DNA from: Gemmatimonadaceae bacterium
Lineage (GTDB): Bacteria; Gemmatimonadota; Gemmatimonadetes; Gemmatimonadales; Gemmatimonadaceae
Direction: 5' to 3'
Assembly (NCBI GenBank): GCA_025934075.1
Contig: JAICYT010000005.1
Coordinates: forward strand, 1 to 40,980
DNA length: 40,980 bases
The position numbers were made by a program, and so were the translations under genes. The notes under the pieces were generated by a model that did no database searches, had not been told where the DNA came from, and saw only the letters and a program-made list of their open reading frames with translations. This document shows positions 16,168-24,735 of the stretch, one piece after another. Every line of letters starts with the position of its first letter. The stretch's first letter is position 1.

Positions 16168-17577
16168 CTAGTCTGGAAGCGGTGTCGATACCAGCACCGC
16201 CGTCACGGCGAGGACGAGAGCACTGACGATCAGCTCCATCGTCGCCGTCCGCTGGAAACGAAATTTGGTGTCGGCGTCCCACGGCGGGGAGACGACCTTT
16301 CGCCAATGATACCAGCCGAACAGTAAGATCACGCAGACGACCGCCGTCTTGAGCAGCAGCAGGCCGCCATACAGCGTCGTACGCAACTGACCGAAGCTGC
16401 TCAACCGCAACCAAGCCGCGACGATCGCGCTGATGATGACGAGCGCCACGCATTCGACCGCTGCACCGTGATACGCGCGCATGAGTTGGAAGCCTGCTTG
16501 CGGACGATCGCCGTCGCCAATGACGCGCAGCGATGGAAGACCTGAGAGCAGCACAGCCACAAGTCCGCCGATCCAACCACCGGCGCCGAGGTAGTGCGTG
16601 ATGTCCGTCGCGACCGCGAGCGCAAGGTGTCGCGATGCGCCGGAGTGACCCGTCAACGCGTCGCCGGTGCATACGGCCACGATTCCGATTGCGGCAATCG
16701 TCCAACCGCTCACCGCCGCACGCGCGACGAAAAGGCCAATCAGCAACACGATCGCGCCCGCGGCCCCAACGGCCCAGCCATGTCCCCAGCGCGTGTCGCG
16801 GACCACGGTGAGGACCGCGCTCATGCGGCCGCCAGCTTCGCTTGGCACGAGCATCGACTCCGCGACGACGCGCATGAGCGTTGTGATGATGAACAGCGTG
16901 AGGGCAGCCTGCGCGAGGCGTCGGGCACGCTCCGCCGCTTCGGCAGTGAGCGGGTCGGCCCAATTCGAGCCGGGAAGCACGACAAGCCGAAAGATGATGG
17001 CGCCGATCATCGTGATGACTGAAACGAGCTCGGCCCAACGAACGGCGGTCGAAAAGCTCGCCATCGGCGCGACTTCCACAGGCGCGTTGGCGCCCGTCTT
17101 CGACGATTGTGCCGTTGGTGCTTGGGGTCCGGACGGCGGAGTTGCTGGAGAGGTTTGCGACGGCGGCGCCGTGATAGGAGCAACGGCTGCGGCATTCAAT
17201 ACCGTGAACGTAAATCGCCCGGAGCTCGCGTGGCCGTCGGCCGCGGCAGTCCGCCAAATCACGGTGTACCGACCGCGCGTCATTTGACCCGAAATCGGAA
17301 TCGTCAGGGTCGACGCATTACCCGGTGGCTTGGAAGTGGCGCCGAGCGAGACGGCCGTGCCGGCTGAGTCAACGAGCTGGATGGTGGTGAATTGGAGCTC
17401 GGGCGGTTCCGAGAAAACCAGCGTGACAGTCGAGGGCGGGGCGTCGAGCTTGGCATTGGCCGCCGGAGTACTGCGTATCAGTCGCGCGTGCGCGAACAGA
17501 AGCAGCGGTGTCGCAAGAATCGCCAACGCCGCGAATACCGTCGCGAGCGATCGTCGTTTGAGCACATGAATTTGCAC
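16168..17577 (-). CDS. CopC-CopD fusion, copper resistance/uptake protein
   Basis: One polypeptide of about 469 residues joins a periplasmic CopC domain to a CopD membrane domain. After a signal peptide (ATVFAALAILATPLLLFA) the predicted mature N-terminus is HARL, and the CopC domain ends with the AAADGHASSGRFTF segment. The N-terminal His and the DGH motif are the Cu(II) ligands in CopC proteins. A Pro/Ala/Ser-rich linker leads to about eight hydrophobic segments with HYLGAGGWIGGL, the CopD signature. Copper delivery into the cytoplasm or to cuproenzymes is likely. Two GTG codons four codons apart are possible starts, and the upstream extension in the track is rejected. The gene is divergent from the nickel-transporter-like gene. 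Confidence 0.85.
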   Translation of the reverse strand: MQIHVLKRRSLATVFAALAILATPLLLFAHARLIRSTPAANAKLDAPPSTVTLVFSEPPELQFTTIQLVDSAGTAVSLGATSKPPGNASTLTIPISGQMTRGRYTVIWRTAAADGHASSGRFTFTVLNAAAVAPITAPPSQTSPATPPSGPQAPTAQSSKTGANAPVEVAPMASFSTAVRWAELVSVITMIGAIIFRLVVLPGSNWADPLTAEAAERARRLAQAALTLFIITTLMRVVAESMLVPSEAGGRMSAVLTVVRDTRWGHGWAVGAAGAIVLLIGLFVARAAVSGWTIAAIGIVAVCTGDALTGHSGASRHLALAVATDITHYLGAGGWIGGLVAVLLSGLPSLRVIGDGDRPQAGFQLMRAYHGAAVECVALVIISAIVAAWLRLSSFGQLRTTLYGGLLLLKTAVVCVILLFGWYHWRKVVSPPWDADTKFRFQRTATMELIVSALVLAVTAVLVSTPLPD

Positions 17578-17674
17578 TCGCAAAGATGGTTCGATCGTCG
17601 ACCATTGCGCAATTCCGCCAAGTCCGTGGATCGCAGCTAGATTGTCCCGACCTGTGCCTCTGGCAACGACATCG

Positions 17675-18313
17675 ATGCTTTCCTCCACTTCCCTTCTGCT
17701 CCTGGGATTCGTTCTTGGCATGCGCCACGCGACCGACGCCGATCATGTCGTCGCCGTGACGACGATCGTCAGCGATCGCGCGTCGCTGTGGAGCGCGAGC
17801 GCGGTCGGTGCGCTTTGGGGAATCGGGCACACCGTGACGATTCTCCTCGTCGGGGGAGCGATCGTCGTGTTTCGGTTGACGATTCCGCCGCGACTGGGTC
17901 TCGCGATGGAGTTCGCCGTCGCGCTGATGCTCATTGCACTGGGCGTGATGAACCTTCTTCGAGGGCAACGACGTCGCACTGCGCCGAGTACAGCGCGGCC
18001 GGTAATCGTGGGTTTCGTGCATGGCCTGGCCGGGTCGGCGTTCATCGCATTGTTGGTCGTCGCCGCGGTGCCTGGTGCCTGGCTCGGGCTTGGCTATCTG
18101 GCGCTCTTTGGGCTCGGCACGATCGCCGGCATGGCGCTCATCACGCTGACGATCGCCGTGCCATCGACGCTGGCGACGCGACGCTTCGGAGTGATGCAAG
18201 GCGCGTTGCGATTGGCGAGCGGCGTCGCCAGTGTCGCCTTCGGGCTATTCCTGGCAGGTCAAGGCATCGCGGCAGGACTCTTCTCCGCGCTGCCCCAGTG
18301 GACGCCGCGGTGA
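17675..18313 (+). CDS. NiCoT/UreH-like nickel transporter family membrane protein
   Basis: This small integral membrane protein of 212 residues shows the nickel/cobalt transporter signature HATDADH (His18 to His24, the HX4DH motif) in its first helix, followed by GALWGIGHTVTI and a second-half GFVHGLAGSAFIAL. About six hydrophobic segments are present, as in the short UreH/HupE-like members. Ni2+ or Co2+ uptake is the family expectation, but short homologues include proteins of unproven function. The internal ATG is favoured over the track TTG. The stop overlaps the MutY GTG (GTGA), so transporter and repair gene are coupled. Divergence from copCD suggests a metal-related locus. Confidence 0.76.
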   Translation: MLSSTSLLLLGFVLGMRHATDADHVVAVTTIVSDRASLWSASAVGALWGIGHTVTILLVGGAIVVFRLTIPPRLGLAMEFAVALMLIALGVMNLLRGQRRRTAPSTARPVIVGFVHGLAGSAFIALLVVAAVPGAWLGLGYLALFGLGTIAGMALITLTIAVPSTLATRRFGVMQGALRLASGVASVAFGLFLAGQGIAAGLFSALPQWTPR

Positions 18314-19047
18314 CCGCCCGAGTGAGCCGGCGCGCGGCGTCGGCCACTTCATCGATCGCGCCCGAGGTCCGACTTGGCTTCGGACGCCAACTTCGCTCGT
18401 GGTACCGCCGGAATGCGCGCGATCTTCCGTGGCGACGCACGCGTGATCCGTATCAGATTCTCGTGTCGGAGCTGATGCTGCAGCAGACGCAGGTTTCGCG
18501 GGTCGTCGTCAAGTACAGTGAGTTTCTAGAGCGATTTCCGACCTTGGCGCACGTGGCGCGCGCGAAGCCCGCGCGTGTGATGGAAGCGTGGGAAGGTCTC
18601 GGCTATTACGCTCGCGCGCGCAACCTGCATCGCCTCGCGCGCGAAGTGACGAGCGCAAATGGCGCCGACGGCGCGTCAGTCGGACAACTGCCGTCGGAGC
18701 CCGAAGCGTTGCGAGCACTGCCCGGGATCGGCGCATACACGGCCGGTGCCGTCGCATCGTTTGCTTACGAGCGACGAGCGGCGCTGGTGGACACGAACGT
18801 CGCGCGAGTACTCAAGCGCGCGTTCGTGCCGAACGTGCAGATCAAGACGACGAGAGGCCAGCGCACCATTTGGGGAATCGCGGACGCGATGCTTCCACGC
18901 ACGGGACGGGTGACATGGACACACAATCAGGCGTTGATGGAGCTCGGCGCATTGGTCTGCACGGCTCGGATCGCCCACTGCGATCGATGTCCTGTTCGGT
19001 CGTATTGTGTGACGGGATCGAAACCTTCGGGACGTCGCGCACCGTAG
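18310..19047 (+). CDS. mutY: A/G-specific adenine glycosylase (MutY), short form
   Basis: This base-excision repair glycosylase removes adenine mispaired with 8-oxoguanine. The 245-residue protein has the MutY catalytic segment SELMLQQTQV with its Glu, a helix-hairpin-helix LPGIGAYTAGAV followed by the catalytic Asp in VDTNVARVL, and a 4Fe-4S cluster motif CTARIAHCDRCPVRSYC (C-x6-C-x2-C-x5-C). It ends almost directly after the cluster, so the C-terminal NUDIX-like 8-oxoG recognition domain of full-length MutY (about 350 residues) is missing, and no continuation is seen in other frames. The long track ORF is a shadow upstream. The GTG overlapping the previous stop is chosen. Confidence 0.84.
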   Translation: MTARVSRRAASATSSIAPEVRLGFGRQLRSWYRRNARDLPWRRTRDPYQILVSELMLQQTQVSRVVVKYSEFLERFPTLAHVARAKPARVMEAWEGLGYYARARNLHRLAREVTSANGADGASVGQLPSEPEALRALPGIGAYTAGAVASFAYERRAALVDTNVARVLKRAFVPNVQIKTTRGQRTIWGIADAMLPRTGRVTWTHNQALMELGALVCTARIAHCDRCPVRSYCVTGSKPSGRRAP

Positions 19048-19088
19048 TGCCGGCATGACTTGACGGGCGCTTCGTCCGGGGAGGGATC

Positions 19089-19400
19089 GTGGATCGGCAG
19101 ATTTTTGCGATGGTGTTGGATTTCGTCGCCGGCGTTGTTGGCATGGGGTGTCTCACGGGCGTCCTGATCACCTGGATGAAGTGGCGACGCGGGAAGCCGT
19201 TGCCAACGCCAGAGCTCATGCAGCGGTTGAACGAGATCGCCGACCGGGTCAACCGGATCGAGACGGCCGTCGACGCCACGGCCATCGAAGTGGAGCGCAT
19301 CTCCGAAGGGCAGCGCTTCACCACTCGTCTGCTTGCCGACCGAGCTGGGGCGCCCGCGCTCGTCGATCAGGCACCCGGCGGCTCGACGAATCGACACTAA
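19089..19400 (+). CDS. Small single-span membrane protein with coiled-coil segment
   Basis: I do not recognise this 103-residue protein. It has one hydrophobic segment near the N-terminus (about residues 6-30, FAMVLDFVAGVVGMGCLTGVLITW), a short basic stretch (KWRRGK), then a heptad-like helix (MQRLNEIADRVNRIETAVDATAIEVERI) that could form a coiled coil, and a disordered tail. The layout resembles many small membrane-tethered scaffold or phage-shock-like proteins. The GTG start is supported by ggggagg four bases upstream. It lies alone between mutY and citrate synthase on the same strand. Confidence 0.7.
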   Translation: MDRQIFAMVLDFVAGVVGMGCLTGVLITWMKWRRGKPLPTPELMQRLNEIADRVNRIETAVDATAIEVERISEGQRFTTRLLADRAGAPALVDQAPGGSTNRH

Positions 19401-19482
19401 CGTCCAGGCTCATCTCTAGAGCTCGGCCCCCTGTCGTAGTCGGTTGCGAGACTCCGCGGCCACTTAGATTACGCCTCACATA

Positions 19483-19506
19483 AGACGGAGTGTCTACGCT
19501 CCGTCT
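19483..19506 (+). other. Leader hairpin upstream of citrate synthase
   Basis: agacggag and ctccgtct form a perfect eight-base stem with an eight-base loop in the 130-base gap before the citrate synthase start, ending about ten bases before its Shine-Dalgarno. It could terminate the upstream transcript weakly (no T-tract) or structure the gltA leader. Confidence 0.4.
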
Positions 19507-19530
19507 CGAACTCTCTGGGAGATCGTGAGC

Positions 19531-20943
19531 ATGGGCAACACGCAGACTGCGCCCGCACCCGCACCCGCCGCTGCCGGGTCGCCGCCATCGGGCGAGCTTA
19601 AGCAAACGGGCACTTTGGAAATCAAAGACTCGCGCACCGACAAGGCGTACTCCGTTCAGATCGTGCAAGGCGGAGTCGAGGGCGACACGGCGACGCGCGC
19701 GATGGACCTTCGTCAAATCAAGACCGCGCCCGACGAATTCGGCTTGATGACTTATGATCCAGCGTTCATGAACACCGCGTCGTGCAAGAGCGCGATCACG
19801 TTCATCGATGGCGACAAAGGCATCCTTCGCTACCGCGGATATCCAATCGAGCAGCTCGCCGAGAAGGCGACATTCCTCGAGGTCGCATGGCTTCTGCGTC
19901 ACGGTGAACTGCCGGCGCAAAAGGAATACGATCAGTGGGTGCGTGACATCACGTTCCACACCTACGTCCACGAGAACATCAAGACCTTTTTGCAGGGCTT
20001 CCGCTACGACGCGCATCCGATGTCGATGCTCTGCTCGACCGTCGCCGCGCTGTCGTCGTTCTATCCCGAAGCGAAGAACATTCACGATCCCGATCAGCGG
20101 AACATCTCGATCATCCGTTTGCTCGCGAAGCTGCCGACGCTCGCCGCGTTCTGCTACCGCCACATCAAGGGTCTGCCATTCATCTATCCCGACAACGATT
20201 TGAGCTACGTCGAGAATTTCCTGTCGATGGTGGCGCGGATGTCGGAACCCAAATACGAAGCGAACCCCGTGTTTGTGAAGGCGCTGGAGATTCTCTTCAT
20301 CCTGCATGCGGATCACGAGCAGAACTGTTCGACGAACGCGGTGCGCGCCGTCGGCTCATCGCAAGTCGATCCATTCTCGGCGATCGCCGCCGGTGTGGCA
20401 GCGTTGTATGGGCCGTTGCACGGCGGTGCGAACGAGCAGGTTCTGAGAATGATCAATGAGATTGGTCATCCCAAGAACGTCCCGGCGTTCATCGATGAGG
20501 TGAAAGGCGGAAAGGGCGGGCGCTTGATGGGCTTTGGCCATCGCGTGTACAAGAGCTACGATCCGCGCGCCAAGATCGTGAAGGCGCTCGCCGACGAAGT
20601 GTTCAAGCAAGTCGGAATGGACAAGGACCTCGAGATCGCACTCAAGCTCGAGGATGCCGCGTTGCACGACGATTACTTCGTTTCGCGCAAGCTCTATCCG
20701 AACGTCGATTTCTATACGGGCCTGATCTATCGCTCGATGGCGTTCCCCACGGACTTCTTCACCGTGCTGTTCGCGGTGGCGCGAACGGCGGGTTGGCTCG
20801 CGCAGTGGGAAGAGTTGCTGAATGACAAGGAGCAGAAGATCGCGCGTCCCCGGCAGATTTACGTCGGGTACGGCGAGCGTCCTTATCAGAGTAAGCTTGC
20901 CCAGCGGTTTCCGACGCTCAAGAAGGATGCGCTCCGAAAGTAG
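19531..20943 (+). CDS. gltA: Citrate synthase
   Basis: This enzyme condenses oxaloacetate and acetyl-CoA in the first step of the TCA cycle. The 470-residue protein has all three catalytic motifs: the His in YGPLHGGANEQVL, the His in MGFGHRVYKSYDPRAK, and the Asp in NVDFYTGLIY. LRYRGYPIEQLAE and the N-terminal beta-rich segment indicate the longer, hexameric type-II form. An unconserved Pro/Ala-rich stretch (QTAPAPAPAPAAAG) precedes the conserved region. The ATG nine bases after gggag is chosen over a GTG two codons earlier, which is too close to that ribosome site. It appears monocistronic and converges with the EVE-domain gene. Confidence 0.95.
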   Translation: MGNTQTAPAPAPAAAGSPPSGELKQTGTLEIKDSRTDKAYSVQIVQGGVEGDTATRAMDLRQIKTAPDEFGLMTYDPAFMNTASCKSAITFIDGDKGILRYRGYPIEQLAEKATFLEVAWLLRHGELPAQKEYDQWVRDITFHTYVHENIKTFLQGFRYDAHPMSMLCSTVAALSSFYPEAKNIHDPDQRNISIIRLLAKLPTLAAFCYRHIKGLPFIYPDNDLSYVENFLSMVARMSEPKYEANPVFVKALEILFILHADHEQNCSTNAVRAVGSSQVDPFSAIAAGVAALYGPLHGGANEQVLRMINEIGHPKNVPAFIDEVKGGKGGRLMGFGHRVYKSYDPRAKIVKALADEVFKQVGMDKDLEIALKLEDAALHDDYFVSRKLYPNVDFYTGLIYRSMAFPTDFFTVLFAVARTAGWLAQWEELLNDKEQKIARPRQIYVGYGERPYQSKLAQRFPTLKKDALRK

Positions 20944-21025
20944 TGGGCGCGCACGGAATGAACGGCTGAACGGCCATTGAAATGCGGGCTCGCGCAAGAA
21001 GTCGCACTCACGCGCGACGAGACGC

Positions 21026-21502
21026 TCACGATGACTTCGACTGGGCGAGCTTGCGAACGATCTCGTATTCGCGGGGCGTCACGGGCTGAACCGACAATCG
21101 GCCGAGTCGGACGAGCGCCATCTGCTCGAGACCTTTCGTCTTCTTCACTTCGTCCAGCGTCACCGGCCGCTCCAGTGCCTCGATTGCGCGGAGGTCGACC
21201 ATGACCCACGTCGGATCGTCCGGCTTGCTCTTCGGATCGAAATGCGGATCCTTGGGATCGAGCGCGGTCGGGTCGGGGTATGCCTCACGGACGACCTCCG
21301 CGACGCCAACGATGGCGCTCGGCACGACGCTCGAATGATAGACCAGCACGAGGTCGCCTTTCTTCATCGAGCGAAGGTGATTGCGGGCCGCATAGTTGCG
21401 GACGCCATCCCAACGACTCGTCTTTTTCGGACTTGCAACTAGATCGTCGAATGAGAAGGTGCTGGGCTCGGTTTTGACGAGCCAGTATTGGTGATTGGGC
21501 AT
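21026..21502 (-). CDS. EVE-domain protein (thymocyte nuclear protein 1-like)
   Basis: This 158-residue single-domain protein is of the PUA-like EVE family, which binds modified bases in DNA or RNA. The N-terminus HQYWLVKTEPSTFSFDDL, then RWDGVRNYAARNHLRSMKKGD, LVYHSS and the central WVMVDLRAIE strand are the typical EVE pattern. The track fuses it to more than 400 upstream codons antisense to the peptidase-like gene; the internal ATG beginning MPNHQYW is the true start. No partner restriction enzyme, helicase or methyltransferase lies nearby, so this is more likely the housekeeping bacterial form than a defence component. It is divergent from the peptidase-like gene with a 57-base gap. Confidence 0.88.
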   Translation of the reverse strand: MPNHQYWLVKTEPSTFSFDDLVASPKKTSRWDGVRNYAARNHLRSMKKGDLVLVYHSSVVPSAIVGVAEVVREAYPDPTALDPKDPHFDPKSKPDDPTWVMVDLRAIEALERPVTLDEVKKTKGLEQMALVRLGRLSVQPVTPREYEIVRKLAQSKSS

Positions 21503-21559
21503 TTGGTAGGGACCGTTGGTGGTGTATTCAGCGAATCGGGACGATTGATTTTCCAAGCG

Positions 21560-23764
21560 ATGAACAACGCCGCCAACCTTCGACGCCGCGCGACGCACTC
21601 GAGCGTCGTCCGCTTCGCTGCGCTCACGGTGCTCACGGTGCTCGCCTCGAGCACGCTCGGCGCGCAGACCGGGCCGTCGCTGCCACTCAAATATCCTGCG
21701 ACGCCGCGCGGAGTCCAGTCGGACGACGTGGGCGGAATCCACCTGGCCGATCCATACCGCTGGCTGGAGTCGGTGACGTCGCCAGAAGTCCACAACTGGC
21801 TCGCGGCACAGGATGCGGTCACCGAAATGTATCTGTCCCAGGTGCCCCGCCGCGCCGAGCACGCGGACCGAGTGCGGCGGTTCGCGCTGTATCCCAAGCT
21901 GAGCGCACCGTTTGGCGGCGGCGAACGACTGTTCTTCTTCGAGAACAGTGGGTTGGAGAATCAACCTGCGCTGTACGTGCAGGATCGCCGCGACACGCCG
22001 GCGCGTGTGCTGATCGATCCGAATGCGTTCTCGAACGACGGTTTGATCGCGATTGTCGATCAGTCGGCATCGCCCGACGGCCGGTACCTCGCATACGCAG
22101 TGTCGACGCAAGGATCGGCGTGGCGCGAGGTACGCGTGCGCGATGTTCGTTCTGGTCAGGATTTGAGCGACGAGCTTCGCGGAATCAAGGACTCGCCGCT
22201 GTCGTGGACGAAAGACGAGCGCGGGTTCTTCTACATCCGATCGGGCGGCGGCACTGCGCCGCCGGCGAACCCACTCGCGCCAGACGGGAGGCCGCGTCTC
22301 TACTACCATCGCGTCGGCCAGAAACAGTCGGACGATCGATTGATCTATGAGGCAGCGGACCATCCCGACTGGCAATTGCATGTCGATGTCAGCGAGGATG
22401 GTGAGTATCTCGTAATCGCCGCGCGATCCGGCGCGGGAACGGAGGCTCCGAACCGACTCTACTTCATCGATCTCGACAACCCAAAGCATCCGAACCTTGG
22501 AGCGCCGCTCGTCAAGTTGTTCGACACCGCCGATGCGTTGTACGAGTTCGTTTCGAGCGACGGGCCGCTGTTTTTCATTCGAACGACGAAAGACGCTCCG
22601 CGCGCGCGCGTGGTCGCGGTCGATATCAATTCGCCCGATCCGGATCACTGGACCACGGTGGTTCGCGAGACGTACGACCCGCTGATCGGTGCACTGCGCG
22701 TCGACGACCGCATCATTGCTCATCGCTTACATGACGCGCATTCGGTCCTCGAGCTGTATTCGTTCGACGGTGGCGCCCGCGGCGTGGTTCCACTTCCTGG
22801 CCCTGGTATCGGAACCGTCGCGGAGCTTCACGGACGCAGCGAGGATCGCGAATTCTATTTCACGTACTCATCCGTGCTGCAGCCGCCGAGCGTGTATCGG
22901 TATGATTTGGACGGTAAGAGCGCGATTCCCTATCGATCGGCGCGTCCGGATACCGCTCTCAGTCAGTACGAGACGACGCAGCTCTTCTATACCGGCAAAG
23001 ACGGAACTCGCGTTCCACTATTCATCACGGCGCGGCGTGGCATCGCGCTCGACGGCACACATCCGACGCTGCTTGCCGGCGACGGTGCCTTTCAGGTGCC
23101 TAACACTCCGACGTATTCACCGCTCGTGGCGGCATGGCTCGAGACCGGCGGAGTGTACGCCGTCGCGAACGTGCGAGGTGGCGGCGAGTATGGGCGTGCC
23201 TGGCACGATGCGGGGAGCGGAGCACGCAAACAGACAAGCGTCGACGATTTCGTCGCGGCGGCGGAGTTCCTGATCGATCAGCGGTACACGCGTCGGTCGT
23301 TGCTTGCGATCAGCGGCCGTGGAAACGGCGGCCTGCTCGTTGGCGCGGCGATGACGCAACGGCCCGATCTCTTTGCGGCGACGCTGATCGACGCCGGGCT
23401 CTTGGACATGACGCGGTTCAACCGATTCGCGGGCGGCGCTGCGTGGACGCGAGAATATGGATCGCCCGACACGCCCAACGATTTGCGCACCATGCTCGCC
23501 TATTCGCCGCTGCAGCATGTCAAGGCGGGCACGGCTTACCCGGCCACACTGATCACGGTCGGCGATCACGACGAAGTCTTCACGCCGGTCTCCAGTTACA
23601 AATTCGCCGCGGCGATGCAGGCGAGTCAGGCCGCCCAAGCGCCGGTGTTGTTACGTGTGCAGCAGAATGTTGGATTCGGCCCGAGCACGCCGCTCGAGAA
23701 AGAGCTGGCGATCGCCGCCGACCGTCTCACGTTTCTTTCGAGCGTGCTGCACATGGTGCGTTGA
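21560..23764 (+). CDS. Secreted prolyl-oligopeptidase-like protein lacking catalytic residues
   Basis: This 734-residue homologue of S9A prolyl oligopeptidases has a signal peptide (RFAALTVLTVLASSTLGAQ). The N-terminal DPYRWLESVTSPEV, the seven-bladed propeller region and the C-terminal hydrolase domain (VANVRGGGEYGRAWHDAG) align well with active enzymes. The active-site positions do not: the nucleophile motif GGSNGG is GRGNGG (Gly588 for Ser), the catalytic His is Phe706 in VGFGPST, the oxyanion Tyr is Asp508 in LLAGDGAF, and the substrate-binding Arg is Val673. The catalytic Asp671 and the Trp in AAWTREYG remain. I read it as an extracytoplasmic pseudo-peptidase, possibly a peptide-binding or scaffold protein. 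The reading frame is intact, so it is not a pseudogene. Confidence 0.85.
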   Translation: MNNAANLRRRATHSSVVRFAALTVLTVLASSTLGAQTGPSLPLKYPATPRGVQSDDVGGIHLADPYRWLESVTSPEVHNWLAAQDAVTEMYLSQVPRRAEHADRVRRFALYPKLSAPFGGGERLFFFENSGLENQPALYVQDRRDTPARVLIDPNAFSNDGLIAIVDQSASPDGRYLAYAVSTQGSAWREVRVRDVRSGQDLSDELRGIKDSPLSWTKDERGFFYIRSGGGTAPPANPLAPDGRPRLYYHRVGQKQSDDRLIYEAADHPDWQLHVDVSEDGEYLVIAARSGAGTEAPNRLYFIDLDNPKHPNLGAPLVKLFDTADALYEFVSSDGPLFFIRTTKDAPRARVVAVDINSPDPDHWTTVVRETYDPLIGALRVDDRIIAHRLHDAHSVLELYSFDGGARGVVPLPGPGIGTVAELHGRSEDREFYFTYSSVLQPPSVYRYDLDGKSAIPYRSARPDTALSQYETTQLFYTGKDGTRVPLFITARRGIALDGTHPTLLAGDGAFQVPNTPTYSPLVAAWLETGGVYAVANVRGGGEYGRAWHDAGSGARKQTSVDDFVAAAEFLIDQRYTRRSLLAISGRGNGGLLVGAAMTQRPDLFAATLIDAGLLDMTRFNRFAGGAAWTREYGSPDTPNDLRTMLAYSPLQHVKAGTAYPATLITVGDHDEVFTPVSSYKFAAAMQASQAAQAPVLLRVQQNVGFGPSTPLEKELAIAADRLTFLSSVLHMVR

Positions 23765-23854
23765 GGACGATACCGTCGAACACCGGGCGTTGAATACGCT
23801 AGAGCTCTGGTCGCGCGCCTTGCTGTGGTTTGCTTGTGCGGTCACCTTTCGCGC

Positions 23855-24436
23855 ATGAGCGTGCTCGCGACCTACGCCGCAGTCGTGGCGACGATCAAAG
23901 CAGGTTTGTTCTACGTTGCGGGCGCGCTCGCTGCGGTTGCCGCGGTCGACTGGGCGGTTCGCACGCGTCGCATTAGTCCATTCAGCCGGACCGCGCGCGT
24001 TTTTCGCGGGCGCGTTGATCCACTCGTCGCTCCGATCGAGCGTGTCGTCGTCAGAGCGGGCGGCGTATCGGCATCGGCACCCTGGTGGGCGCTCGTCGCC
24101 GTGGCGATTGGCGGCATCGCGCTCATCGGCGCGCTGGGTCTGATCTACAACGTCTTGTTCCAGATCGTGGCGATCAGCCAGGAGCCACGGCAGGCGCCGA
24201 TGACGTTGTTGTCATGGGCATTCTCGATCCTGAAGCTCGCGCTGTTAGTGCGTGTCTTCTCATCGTGGCTTCCGATTTCGCCGTACTCCAGGTGGATTCG
24301 TTGGTCCTACGTGCTCACGGATTGGATGATCGTGCCATTGCGCCGCGTGGTGCCCTCGATTGGAATGATCGACATCACGCCAATCGTCGCGTGGCTGGGA
24401 ATCGTCGTCATTCAATCGCTACTCGGAATTCCGTGA
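23855..24436 (+). CDS. YggT family membrane protein
   Basis: This 193-residue integral membrane protein has a C-terminal half matching YggT: two hydrophobic segments around FSSWLPISPYSRWIRWSYVLTDWMIVPLRRVVPSIGMIDITPIVAWLGIVVIQ. The N-terminal half has two further hydrophobic segments joined by a basic loop (FRGRVDPLVAPIERV) that looks like a diverged first YggT repeat. YggT proteins are linked to osmotic stress and, in other phyla, to cell division or thylakoid biogenesis; no activity is known. The stop overlaps the DUF167 ATG by one base, and this YggT-DUF167 pairing is conserved in many bacteria. The internal ATG is chosen over the track start. Confidence 0.82.
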   Translation: MSVLATYAAVVATIKAGLFYVAGALAAVAAVDWAVRTRRISPFSRTARVFRGRVDPLVAPIERVVVRAGGVSASAPWWALVAVAIGGIALIGALGLIYNVLFQIVAISQEPRQAPMTLLSWAFSILKLALLVRVFSSWLPISPYSRWIRWSYVLTDWMIVPLRRVVPSIGMIDITPIVAWLGIVVIQSLLGIP

Positions 24437-24735
24437 TGCCGCTTCGCGTGACCGAAGGGGACGGCCGAGTTCGGTTTTCGGTTCGTGTTCAGCCGCGCGC
24501 TTCGCGAAGCGAGGTCGTCGGAGTGCATGGTGACGCACTGAAGGTTCGCCTCTCTGCACCGCCCGTAGACGGGGCCGCCAACGCCGCGCTCGTAGAATTT
24601 CTCGCTGAAGTCTTCGCGGTAGGGCGGCGTGATGTTAGAATACTCGCCGGCGAGGCCTCGCGATCAAAGATCGTGGAGATCGAACGAATCACCGAACGCG
24701 CAGTGCACGACGTCGCCGAACGCACGGCGCGCTGA
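24436..24735 (+). CDS. DUF167/YggU family protein
   Basis: This 99-residue cytoplasmic protein is of the YggU/DUF167 family, whose function is unknown. Characteristic segments are VRFSVRVQPRASRSEVVGV, ALKVRLSAPPVDGAANAALVEFLAE and DVRILAGEASRSKIVEIE. The start is the ATG sharing a base with the YggT stop (TGATG), and its own stop shares a base with the next ATG in the same way. The three-gene run is therefore translationally coupled. The much longer track ORF in this frame is a shadow of yggT. Confidence 0.85.
   Translation: MPLRVTEGDGRVRFSVRVQPRASRSEVVGVHGDALKVRLSAPPVDGAANAALVEFLAEVFAVGRRDVRILAGEASRSKIVEIERITERAVHDVAERTAR

Noticed and set aside
20944-21025. Terminator between citrate synthase and the EVE gene
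   Set aside because: The only inverted repeat (tcgcgc/gcgcga) has a 16-base loop and no T-tract, so it was not listed.
21503-22723. Upstream extension of the minus-strand EVE ORF
   Set aside because: The extension is antisense to the peptidase-like gene and has Arg/His-rich shadow composition. The EVE domain begins exactly at an internal ATG.
21560-23764. Sequencing error or pseudogene as the cause of missing peptidase residues
   Set aside because: Each replaced catalytic residue needs its own codon change at a separate site, the frame is uninterrupted, and surrounding motifs are well preserved.
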